The notes under the pieces were generated by a model, which was not told where the DNA came from, did not search any database, and saw only the letters and a program-made list of their open reading frames with translations. DNA of 64,000 bases from Hymenobacter metallilatus (GTDB taxonomy: Bacteria; Bacteroidota; Bacteroidia; Cytophagales; Hymenobacteraceae). A program made the position numbers and the translations under genes. Of this stretch, positions 1 to 6,809 are shown piece after piece. The stretch covers positions 62,001 through 126,000 of the forward strand of contig NZ_RWIS01000004.1 of assembly GCF_003944705.1 (NCBI RefSeq), given 5' to 3'. Each line of letters opens with the position of its first letter. Within the stretch, counting starts at the first letter, position 1.

Positions 1-440
1 TCAACCCACGCCTGGGCAACAAACGCTCGGTGCTGCTGGGGCTGGGGCTCTACGCTCTGGGCTTCACGCTGTTTGCCTTTGCCGGCCAACCCTGGATGAT
101 GTTCGCCTTCCTGGTGCCTTACTGCCTGGGCGGTATTGCCATTCCGGCCCTGCAGGGTATCATGTCCGGGCAGGTGCCGCCCACCGAGCAGGGTGAGCTG
201 CAGGGGGCGCTTACCAGCCTGGTAAGCCTCACCTCCATTATCGGTCCACCCCTGATGACCAATCTGTTCTCCTACTTTACCGGAGCTACAGCCCCCGTGC
301 ATTTTCCGGGCGCCGCCTTCCTCACCGGGGCCGTGCTGACGTGCATTAGCCTGGTGCTGGTGTTCCGTTTCCTGCGCCACTACCAGGAGCCCGCCAAAGC
401 CTCCGTGCCAGCGGCCGAGGCAGCGGTGCCAGGACATTAG
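1..440 (+). CDS. MFS transporter, TetA-like, C-terminal part
   Basis: The reading frame is open from base 3 to the TAG at 438-440, so the gene starts upstream of the window. About 145 residues are visible. They begin with a basic cytoplasmic loop (NPRLGNKR) of the kind that joins helices in major facilitator proteins, followed by roughly four hydrophobic segments with G/P-rich turns ([29 protein letters not shown]). The loop between them, [15 protein letters not shown], is typical of the TetA/TCR subgroup of proton-coupled drug exporters. It would sit in the inner membrane. The substrate cannot be told from this fragment. Its stop codon overlaps by three bases the stop of the gene on the other strand. 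Confidence 0.85.
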   Translation, partial: NPRLGNKRSVLLGLGLYALGFTLFAFAGQPWMMFAFLVPYCLGGIAIPALQGIMSGQVPPTEQGELQGALTSLVSLTSIIGPPLMTNLFSYFTGATAPVHFPGAAFLTGAVLTCISLVLVFRFLRHYQEPAKASVPAAEAAVPGH

Positions 441-1132
441 ACGGCTGACTCAGCGGGGTAGGCTTGTAGCGTCAGTTGTCCGCCCCCAATCTGAATACCG
501 CTGAACTGGTAGGGCTTCCCAACGGCATCAGGCAGAAGGTAAAACTCCGTGGTTTCCGCCACCCGCTGCCACTGCCGGGTGGCAGCTTCCAAGTATACTA
601 GCCAGGAGGTACCGGTCGGCTGCTGGCCTGGCCGGGGCTCCAGCAGCTGCAGAAATACGCCGGCTGCATCCGGGCGGCACAGGTCAGTAATTAGCTGCTT
701 GTGCAGGCCCGGAATTTCGGGCTCAGTGTGCAGGCGGAACAGGCCGGGGTACCGGCCGAACTCGTGTTCCAGCTCCCCCCATAAGTCAATCCACTCTCTG
801 AATTCCTTACCCTCCGTTTCCTAGTCTTCTTCAGTAACCAGCAGGCGCAGTTGGGGAGTACAGAATATCTCGCTGGGCGCTGGCGGCACCGGCACGGCCG
901 GCAGCGGCGGTTGATACCCAAACAGCCGCCCGACTGACAGCCAAAGTTTCTGCAAAGCTACCTTGAGCAAAAACCAGCCCCCGACCGCTAAGCCCGCTAC
1001 CAGCAGCAACGCGGCTACCGGAACAGCGGCTACTATCAGCAGTAAGATATTCTGCCATTGTTCCACCCACGGAGTAGGGCGCGAAGGTGGCGGGAGCTGA
1101 ATGGATTGCTGAACGTTGAAAACAGGGGGCAT
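437..1132 (-). pseudogene. Membrane-anchored protein split by an in-frame TAG
   Basis: Read on the minus strand, one frame runs from ATG at 1132 to TAA at 437-439 with a single interruption, a TAG at 821-823 (codon 104). The first 103 codons encode a proline-rich start, a hydrophobic stretch at residues about 28-60 and an acidic end (LLVTEED). The following 127 codons continue in the same frame with acidic residues (ETEGKEFREWIDLWGELE) and have no ATG near their start. The first in-frame GTG or TTG lies deep inside. This looks like one 231-codon gene broken by a nonsense change, for example GAG to TAG, rather than two genes. I do not recognise the family. A base-calling error or stop readthrough are alternatives. 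Confidence 0.6.
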
Positions 1133-1219
1133 ACGGCACGTCTATTCTGGCCAAGAGGATATAACTACTCGCAAAATACTCACCCTGAATTGACAAATCA
1201 TTCCACCATCAACCCACCG

Positions 1220-1227
1220 TATCTTTA
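1220..1227 (+). promoter_or_regulatory. Possible -7 element TATCTTTA
   Basis: One base differs from the Bacteroidota TAnnTTTG consensus. It ends six bases before the ATG of the AddB-like gene, so any transcript from it would be nearly leaderless. No convincing -33 TTG is seen at the usual distance. Confidence 0.35.
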
Positions 1228-1233
1228 CCCTCT

Positions 1234-4200
1234 ATGCTTACCGCTCCCTCCATCCCCGCCCCGCTTTCCCCCGTGCTGCCCGCGCCCGATGCCACGCCGT
1301 TTCTCAGGCGTATGGCCCGGGAGCTGGTGGGCCGGTACGGGGCCTCGGGCGAGCTGTCGGATTTGGTAGTAGTGGTGCCCACGCGGCGGGCGGTGGTATA
1401 CCTGCAGAACGAGCTGAGCCTGGCCGCTGAGGCCGGGCAGGCCTTGTGGAGCCCGCGCATTGCGGCCATGGAAGACTACATGGTGGAGCTGGCCGGCGTG
1501 CAGGTGGAGGAGCCCATTGCCCTGCAGCTACTGTTGTTCGAAATCATGCGCGACATTGACCCGCGGCTGGAATTCGACCAGTTCGTGGGATGGTCGGCGC
1601 TGCTCCTGCAGGACTTTTCCAGCCTCGACCAGAACCTGGCCTCGCCCCGCAAGGTGTTCGAGTACCTGAGCCAGGCCAAGGCCCTGGAGCGCTGGGATTT
1701 GGGTGCTGAATTTTCGCCCCAGAGCAGCACTACGGCCTACTTCCGCTTCTGGGACGACCTGCAGAAAGTGTACTACCGCCTGCAGAAGCGCATGCGCCAG
1801 GACCGCCTGGCCTACCCCGGCCTGGCCTACCGTTTGGCCCAGCGCCGGGTGCGGGAGCGGCTGGAAGCCGGCGAAACCCTGCCCTACCACGTGTTTATCG
1901 GGCTGGGCTTTTTGTCGAAGGCCGAAGAGCGGCTGATCCGGCGGTTGCGCAAGGTGGGGCGGGCCGAGGTGCAGTTTGATGGCGACGCCTTCTACCTGGA
2001 AAAAGGCTCGCCCAACCGCGCCGGCCAGCACCTGCGCCAGTACCAGGACCGCCTGGATTTGCCCTGGGACAACTTCGGGGGGGCGGCCGAGCTGCTGCGG
2101 CAGCTGCCGCGCACGGTGCGGCTGGTGGGCATGGCCAACGCCTCCATGCAGGGCAAGGTGGCCGGGCAGCTGCTGGCCGAGGCCCGCCGCCTGCACCCCA
2201 CCGGCACCGTGGCCGTAGTACTGCCCGACGAAACCCTGCTGCTGCCGGTGCTGCACGGCCTGCCGCCCCAGGAAGTGCCCGAGTACAACGTAACCATGGG
2301 CCTCAACTTCCAGAGCACGCCCCTGTTCAACCTGGTGGATCTGCTGTTTGAGGTACACCTGACGGGCGTGCGGGAAGGCTCCCAGGAAACCGGCTACGGC
2401 GTGCCCCGCTACCACCACCTGGCCGTGAGCAAGCTGCTGCAGCACCCGTTTCTGCGGCGCTACCAGCAGTGGCTCGATAAGCAGCCCGATGCCGAGCACC
2501 CCGGCCTGCTCGACCAGGTGTGCCGCACCATCATCAAGCGCCACGCGGTGCTGCTCACGGCCGAGGAGCTGGTGGAAATGGGCCAGGGCCACCCGCTGCT
2601 CACGGCCCTGTTTGCCACCTGGAACAATTGCGACGACATCATCCGGGCCTGCTATACGCTCATCGACCTGCTCAAAAAGGCTTACCAGGACCAGCATTCG
2701 GCCATTGAGGCGGAGTACCTGTACCTGTTTTTCACGCTGGTGAAGCGGCTGGAATCGGTGTTCGACTGCCGGGAGCAGCGGCTGTCGGTGCGCTCATTCC
2801 GGCGGTTCCTGTACGAGCAGATGAAGAACACCCGCCTGCCCTTCAGCGGGGAGCCCATTGCCGAGGTGCAGGTAATGGGCCTGCTGGAAACCCGGGCCCT
2901 GGATTTCGACCACGTCATCATCCTGAGCTGCAACGAGAACGTGCTGCCGGCCCCCAAGCGCCACAGCTCCCTGTTCCCCTACGACGTGCTCACCACCTTC
3001 GGCCTGCCCACCTACGCCGACCACGAAGCCGCCACCGCCCACCAGTTCTGGCGGCTGCTGCAGCGGGCCCGCCGCGTCGACCTGCTGCACATCCTGCCCG
3101 GGGCTGAAGGCACCCGCACCGGCGAGCGGAGCCGCTTTCTGCTGCAACTGGAAAACGACCTGGCCCTGCAGAACCCGGCCCTGGAGCTGCTGGATTTGAC
3201 AGTGACCTCACCCCCCGGCCCCCTCTCCTTAGGAGAGGGGAAGCCAGTTCCGCCAACTGCTGTATCGTCAGGCTCCCCCTCTCCTAAGGAGAGGGGGCTG
3301 GGGGGTGAGGTCACCACCGACCTCGTGCTGGAGAAAGACGCCGGGATGCTGCTGGCTCTGCGCGAGCTGCTGGACCGGGGCCTGTCGCCCACGGCCTTGA
3401 ACCAGTATCTGAGTTGCTCCCTGCAGTTTTATTTCCAGCGGATTGCACGGTTCCGGGAAAACGAGGAGGTGGAGGAAGCCCTGGGTCCCGATGGCTTTGG
3501 CACGGTGGTACACGAGGCGCTGGAGGAGCTGCTGATGCCCTTCGCCCAAACCATCCGGCGCACTACGGCCAACGCCCAGGCCCCGCCCCTCACCGCCGCT
3601 GATATTCCGGGCCTGCTCGATTTGGCGCCCATTATGGTGAAAAAGGCCCTGCGCAAAGAGCAGGCCGACCGCCACGCCCGCGCCGACGAAGGCCTGAACC
3701 ACGTGCTGGGCCAAGTGGCCGGGCAGCTGGTGCGGCGCTACCTGGAAAGTCTGCTGGAGCAGCCCGATGCTTTGCCCCTCCGGATTCAGGGGCTGGAGGA
3801 AGAGCTGCACACCACCGTGTTTGTGCCCCTCGAAACCGGCGAGAAGCTGCCCGTGCGCCTGCTGGGCAAAGCCGACCGGGTAGATCAGTTTGCCGATGGC
3901 CGCCTGCGGGTGGTGGACTACAAAACCGGGCTGGTAGAAAAGTCGCACCTGCAGCTGCTGAAGCGGGGCGAAACGCCCGCCGAGGCCGTAGAGCGCCTGC
4001 TCACCGACGCCACCCCCGCCGCCGATAAAGTCCGGCAGCTCTGGCTGTACCGCTTTCTGCTGGCTCAACAGGGCCGCCCCGCCGCCGATGCTGCCATCAT
4101 CTCCCTACGTAACCTCGGGGCCGGCCCCATGTCGGCCGATATGAATTTCCTCACCGCCGACGGCCAGGATTTTGTGCAGCACAGCGAGCAGCTGCTGGGC

Positions 4201-4302
4201 CAGCTGGTGCGCCGCATCCTGGACCCGCAGGAGCCCATCCGCAAAACCGACGACCTGGATAAATGTCAGTACTGCCCCTACCGCGGCATTTGCGCCCGGT
4301 AA
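1234..4302 (+). CDS. AddB-like PD-(D/E)XK nuclease with Fe-S staple
   Basis: This 1022-residue protein resembles the AddB subunit of the AddAB double-strand-break repair helicase-nuclease. A helicase-like middle contains ETRALDFDHVIIL (about 549-561). The C-terminal nuclease shows GKADRVD (about 876) and VVDYKTG (about 893), the D and D-x-K elements of the PD-(D/E)XK fold. Four cysteines fit the 4Fe-4S staple of AddB: one in YLSCSLQFY (about 728) and C-x2-C-x5-C at the very end (CQYCPYRGIC). The N-terminal Walker A lysine motif is absent, as in AddB. No addA is next to it in the window. Codons about 657-694 are a palindromic repeat inserted in frame, listed separately. The ATG at 1234 is the first plausible start. 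Confidence 0.85.
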   Translation: MLTAPSIPAPLSPVLPAPDATPFLRRMARELVGRYGASGELSDLVVVVPTRRAVVYLQNELSLAAEAGQALWSPRIAAMEDYMVELAGVQVEEPIALQLLLFEIMRDIDPRLEFDQFVGWSALLLQDFSSLDQNLASPRKVFEYLSQAKALERWDLGAEFSPQSSTTAYFRFWDDLQKVYYRLQKRMRQDRLAYPGLAYRLAQRRVRERLEAGETLPYHVFIGLGFLSKAEERLIRRLRKVGRAEVQFDGDAFYLEKGSPNRAGQHLRQYQDRLDLPWDNFGGAAELLRQLPRTVRLVGMANASMQGKVAGQLLAEARRLHPTGTVAVVLPDETLLLPVLHGLPPQEVPEYNVTMGLNFQSTPLFNLVDLLFEVHLTGVREGSQETGYGVPRYHHLAVSKLLQHPFLRRYQQWLDKQPDAEHPGLLDQVCRTIIKRHAVLLTAEELVEMGQGHPLLTALFATWNNCDDIIRACYTLIDLLKKAYQDQHSAIEAEYLYLFFTLVKRLESVFDCREQRLSVRSFRRFLYEQMKNTRLPFSGEPIAEVQVMGLLETRALDFDHVIILSCNENVLPAPKRHSSLFPYDVLTTFGLPTYADHEAATAHQFWRLLQRARRVDLLHILPGAEGTRTGERSRFLLQLENDLALQNPALELLDLTVTSPPGPLSLGEGKPVPPTAVSSGSPSPKERGLGGEVTTDLVLEKDAGMLLALRELLDRGLSPTALNQYLSCSLQFYFQRIARFRENEEVEEALGPDGFGTVVHEALEELLMPFAQTIRRTTANAQAPPLTAADIPGLLDLAPIMVKKALRKEQADRHARADEGLNHVLGQVAGQLVRRYLESLLEQPDALPLRIQGLEEELHTTVFVPLETGEKLPVRLLGKADRVDQFADGRLRVVDYKTGLVEKSHLQLLKRGETPAEAVERLLTDATPAADKVRQLWLYRFLLAQQGRPAADAAIISLRNLGAGPMSADMNFLTADGQDFVQHSEQLLGQLVRRILDPQEPIRKTDDLDKCQYCPYRGICAR
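3202..3315. repeat. Palindromic repeat inserted in frame in a coding sequence
   Basis: About 40 bases starting GTGACCTCACCCCCCGGCCC and containing CTCTCCTTAGGAGAGGGG are repeated almost perfectly in inverse at 3275-3315, separated by about 35 bases. Each arm also holds its own small palindrome around CCTTAGG. The 114-base unit is divisible by three and has no stop in the host frame, where it reads as a P/G/S-rich linker (TSPPGPLSLGEGK ... SPSPKERGLGGEVT). Palindromes of this CTCTCC...GGAGAG type are dispersed in many bacterial genomes. It lies between the helicase-like and nuclease halves of the host protein. Confidence 0.85.
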
Positions 4303-4307
4303 ACTAA

Positions 4308-4389
4308 GTTTCTGGTTGCTGGTTTCTGGTTGCTAGTTTGGGTTTGATTGCCCACTTTCAACCAGCAACAAGCAACCAGAAACCAGCAA
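4308..4389. repeat. GGTTGCT-type intergenic palindrome
   Basis: A 19-base arm, TTGCTGGTTTCTGGTTGCT (4316-4334), is matched in inverse at 4371-4389. Further imperfect pairing of GGTTG units continues inside. The left arm is G/T-rich, the right arm C/A-rich. It fills the gap between the nuclease gene and the deaminase start and may act as a terminator or mRNA-stabilising hairpin. Confidence 0.75.
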
Positions 4390-4401
4390 TTAATAAAAGA
4401 C

Positions 4402-4836
4402 ATGGATGAATTCATGCAGGCCGCCATTGACGAAGCGCGGCAGGGACGCCAGGAAGGCGGTATTCCGATTGGCTCCGTACTGGTGCGCAACGGCAAGCTA
4501 GTGGCCCGGGGCCGCAACAAGCGGGTGCAGGAGGATAACCCCATCAAGCACGGCGAAATGGATTGCCTGTTCAACGCCGGCCGCCAGCGCAGCTACCGCG
4601 ACACGGTGCTCTATACCACTCTGATGCCCTGCTATATGTGCGCCGGCACCATTGTGCAGTTCAAAATTCCGAAGGTGATGGTGGGCGAGTCGCGCACGTT
4701 TGGCGAGTCCCGCGCCTTCCTGGAAAGCCACGGCGTGGAAGTGGTGGACCTCGACCTGGACGAGTGCGTGCGGATGATGGAGGAATTCATCGAAGCCGAG
4801 CCTACCCTCTGGAACGAGGATATCATGGAGCTGTAA
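4402..4836 (+). CDS. Nucleoside/cytosine deaminase (FCY1-like)
   Basis: A 144-residue zinc deaminase of the CDA/TadA superfamily. The zinc site is H-x-E in KHGEMD (about residue 50) and P-C-x-x-C in PCYMC (about 76-80). Compared from memory, the sequence is closer to yeast cytosine deaminase than to TadA or guanine deaminase: HGEMDCLFNAGR, LYTTLMPCYMC, KVMVGE and the end PTLWNEDIMEL all have counterparts in Fcy1. It probably hydrolyses cytosine or a related base or nucleoside in the cytoplasm for pyrimidine salvage. An upstream in-frame extension through the palindrome is rejected. The ATG at 4402 opens the conserved part. The exact substrate is inference. Confidence 0.85.
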   Translation: MDEFMQAAIDEARQGRQEGGIPIGSVLVRNGKLVARGRNKRVQEDNPIKHGEMDCLFNAGRQRSYRDTVLYTTLMPCYMCAGTIVQFKIPKVMVGESRTFGESRAFLESHGVEVVDLDLDECVRMMEEFIEAEPTLWNEDIMEL

Positions 4837-4837
4837 G

Positions 4838-5028
4838 TGAAGTGATGATAGGACAAATGGGAAGTAGTCAGGCAGCATTCATCTGTTATCCTGAACTTGC
4901 GAAGAGTCATAGTATGCTGCTACGAGTTGTTTTGCCAGGATAAGGCCCTTCGCAAGCTCAGGATAACAGGTCTTCTGGCAACTTCCCATTTTCCCTTTCA
5001 CCACTTCACCACTTCACCACCTCAGCAT
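4838..5028. repeat. Nested intergenic palindromes
   Basis: Outer arms: GTGAAGTGATGATAGGACAA followed by ATGGGAAGT on the left, ACTTCCCATTTTCC and repeated TTCACCAC on the right. Inner arms: CTGTTATCCTGAACTTGCGAAG (about 4882-4903) and CTTCGCAAGCTCAGGATAACAG (about 4948-4969). The inner part belongs to the TCATCCTGAGC family found in four other gaps. No gene is seen here. Confidence 0.75.
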
Positions 5029-5029
5029 A

Positions 5030-5320
5030 GTGGAAGCCACCAAGAAATGCCCGGCCTGCGGCTACTGGAGCAACTGGCAGCAGCTGTCTACCGACCGGTG
5101 TGAGCGGTGCGCGCAGCTGCTGGACCCGCAGCGCCTGCGCAGTGAGCAGCAGCGGGAGCGGCTGGCCCAGGAGCCGGTGTCGCCCATCATGCTCATCGAA
5201 ATCAAGCCTGATGATAAGCCGCTGCTGCGCTTCTTCAAGTACCTCATTCGAGGTGGACAGCTGGCATTTGGGGCACTCATGGCGTTTATTCTATGGCTAA
5301 TAACCCTGCTGGCCGGCTGA
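5030..5320 (+). CDS. Small zinc-ribbon membrane protein
   Basis: A 96-residue protein starting at GTG 5030, just after the palindrome. It has a zinc ribbon made of C7-P-A-C10 and C24-E-R-C27, a charged middle with an arginine/glutamine-rich helix, and one C-terminal membrane helix (about 73-94, ending FILWLITLLAG). The ribbon should face the cytoplasm. It overlaps the next gene by 28 bases in another frame, so the two are probably translated together. I do not know a function. Short zinc-ribbon/TM proteins of this kind are common and mostly uncharacterised. Confidence 0.75.
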   Translation: MEATKKCPACGYWSNWQQLSTDRCERCAQLLDPQRLRSEQQRERLAQEPVSPIMLIEIKPDDKPLLRFFKYLIRGGQLAFGALMAFILWLITLLAG

Positions 5321-5712
5321 GACTACCCGTCGAGCTACGGCACCCGTTGTTTCTGGTGGGCACGGTGTTGTATAGCATTACCGTGCTGCATAAATACGGC
5401 GGCCCTCTGTCGCCGCACTGGCCACTGCCCGGCGTGGTTCGCTCGCACCTGGCCGATTTTCTGTCGCTGCCCTTGGAGCTTACGCTAGTGCTTTGCGCGA
5501 TGCGGCGCCTGTACTTTCGGCAGCCTTCGTTTGTACTGCCTGCTTCCTGGATTTTCAGTACCTGGCTGGTGTTTTCCGTATGGTTTGAGGTAGTACCACT
5601 GCTGCAGTCTTCCCCGGTGGTGCGCAACACGCCTGACCCCTGGGATGTGGTGGCTTATGCCCTGGGGGGCCTGGTATTCTGGCGCTGGATGAACCGGCCG
5701 GCCTTAATTTAG
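5293..5712 (+). CDS. Small polytopic membrane protein
   Basis: A 139-residue protein with about four hydrophobic segments (FLVGTVLYSITVLHKY, LPLELTLVLCAMRRLYF, ASWIFSTWLVFSVWFEVVPLL, VVAYALGGLVFWRW). Its start lies inside the end of the zinc-ribbon gene, which indicates translational coupling. Histidine, aspartate and tryptophan residues near the membrane edges are noted, but no known motif is recognised. Terminator-like hairpin at 5765-5792 ends the unit. Function unknown. Confidence 0.75.
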   Translation: MANNPAGRLRLPVELRHPLFLVGTVLYSITVLHKYGGPLSPHWPLPGVVRSHLADFLSLPLELTLVLCAMRRLYFRQPSFVLPASWIFSTWLVFSVWFEVVPLLQSSPVVRNTPDPWDVVAYALGGLVFWRWMNRPALI

Positions 5713-5764
5713 GCCCTCTGGCTAACCCTGGGCGACACTTGTTACGTATATTGCTACCTACCAC

Positions 5765-5792
5765 AGCCCCGCTGGCACCCGCCCGCGGGGCT
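5765..5792 (+). terminator. Hairpin terminator
   Basis: AGCCCCGC (5765-5772) pairs with GCGGGGCT (5785-5792), followed by TTGCTTTG. It follows the two small membrane genes. Confidence 0.55.
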
Positions 5793-5853
5793 TTGCTTTG
5801 ACCGGTTCTGCTACGAAGCTGGTCCGTATTTCTAGCCCTAAACACTCCTGCCT

Positions 5854-6681
5854 ATGCTTCAGGATTTGCAACGCGTACTGGCTACTTACTGGCAGCAGTT
5901 TCTCTACATTTTACCCAAGCTGTTTATTGCCCTGCTGCTGCTGATTGTGGCTGTTTTTGTTGCTAACCGCGTAAGTGGGTTGCTGGGCGGGCGGCTGCGG
6001 CGACGCTCCACTGATCCGCTGCTGGCCGATTTCCTGGCCAGTATTGGCAAGTGGGTGATGGTGGGCCTGGGGCTGATGCTGGCGCTCAATATTCTCGGGT
6101 TTTCGGGTATTGTGGGCAGCCTGGTGGGCGCGGCGGGCGTGTCGGCCTTCATTGTGGGCTTTGCCTTCAAGGATATTGCCGAGAACTTCCTGGCCGGCGT
6201 GATTCTGGCCTTCAACCGGCCGTTCCACATCAACGACACGGTGGAAATCAAAGGGCTGATTGGCCATGTGGAAGCACTGAACCTGCGCATCACGCTCATC
6301 CGCACCTTCGATGGCAAGCACATCTACCTGCCCAACTCCCTGGTACTGAAGGAGCCCCTCATCAACTACACCCGCGACGGGAACCTGCGCCAGGAGTTTC
6401 TGGTGAGCGTGGAGCTGGGCGAAAATGCCTCCCCCGATGTGGCTACCACCATTATCCTCAACTACCTCCGCACCATAGCCGATGTGCAGCAGACCCCGCA
6501 GGCTCCCTACGTGAATCTGGAAAAAACCACGGCCACTACCGCCGATCTGCGCGTGTATTTCTGGGCCGACGCGGAGGATTACCGCCGGGGCGTGCTGCAG
6601 CTCAAGAGCCGCCTGATGCAGGAGGTAAAGCAGGAGTTGCTCGGCGCCGGCCTGGGCGTGCCGGCTCTGGCGGGAGCGTGA
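5854..6681 (+). CDS. MscS-family mechanosensitive channel
   Basis: A 275-residue inner-membrane channel of the small MscS type, which opens under membrane tension to release solutes during osmotic downshock. Three hydrophobic segments lie at about 17-37, 65-85 and 90-110. The third is the pore-lining helix (GSLVGAAGVSAFIVGFAFK), rich in Gly/Ala. The conserved beta-domain follows: RPFHINDTVEI, IRTFDGKHIYLPNS and INYTR. The length matches the E. coli MscS class. The ATG at 5854 starts directly before an amphipathic N-terminus. It stands alone, flanked by a terminator and a palindromic gap. Confidence 0.92.
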   Translation: MLQDLQRVLATYWQQFLYILPKLFIALLLLIVAVFVANRVSGLLGGRLRRRSTDPLLADFLASIGKWVMVGLGLMLALNILGFSGIVGSLVGAAGVSAFIVGFAFKDIAENFLAGVILAFNRPFHINDTVEIKGLIGHVEALNLRITLIRTFDGKHIYLPNSLVLKEPLINYTRDGNLRQEFLVSVELGENASPDVATTIILNYLRTIADVQQTPQAPYVNLEKTTATTADLRVYFWADAEDYRRGVLQLKSRLMQEVKQELLGAGLGVPALAGA

Positions 6682-6685
6682 CGGG

Positions 6686-6745
6686 GGTGATGAGTTATGA
6701 AATGAGTACATCCATTTCGTAATTCATCTCTCATAACTCATCACT
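6686..6745. repeat. GATGAG-type intergenic palindrome
   Basis: GTGATGAGTTATGA on the left pairs with TCATAACTCATCAC on the right, with an inner ATTTCGTAATTCAT section. Left arm C-poor, right arm G-poor, as in the other repeats of this class. Confidence 0.75.
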
Positions 6746-6809
6746 CTGCGGAAGTTTTCGTTAGGTTAGCAGCCTTACCCGTTGGCTGCACTCCACCCTT
6801 AGCGCGCCT

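Noticed and set aside
1528..2697. 389-residue open frame on the minus strand inside the AddB-like gene
   Set aside because: It is the antisense shadow of a GC-rich gene; composition is rich in Gln, His and Val with no motif, while the plus-strand frame has clear nuclease motifs.
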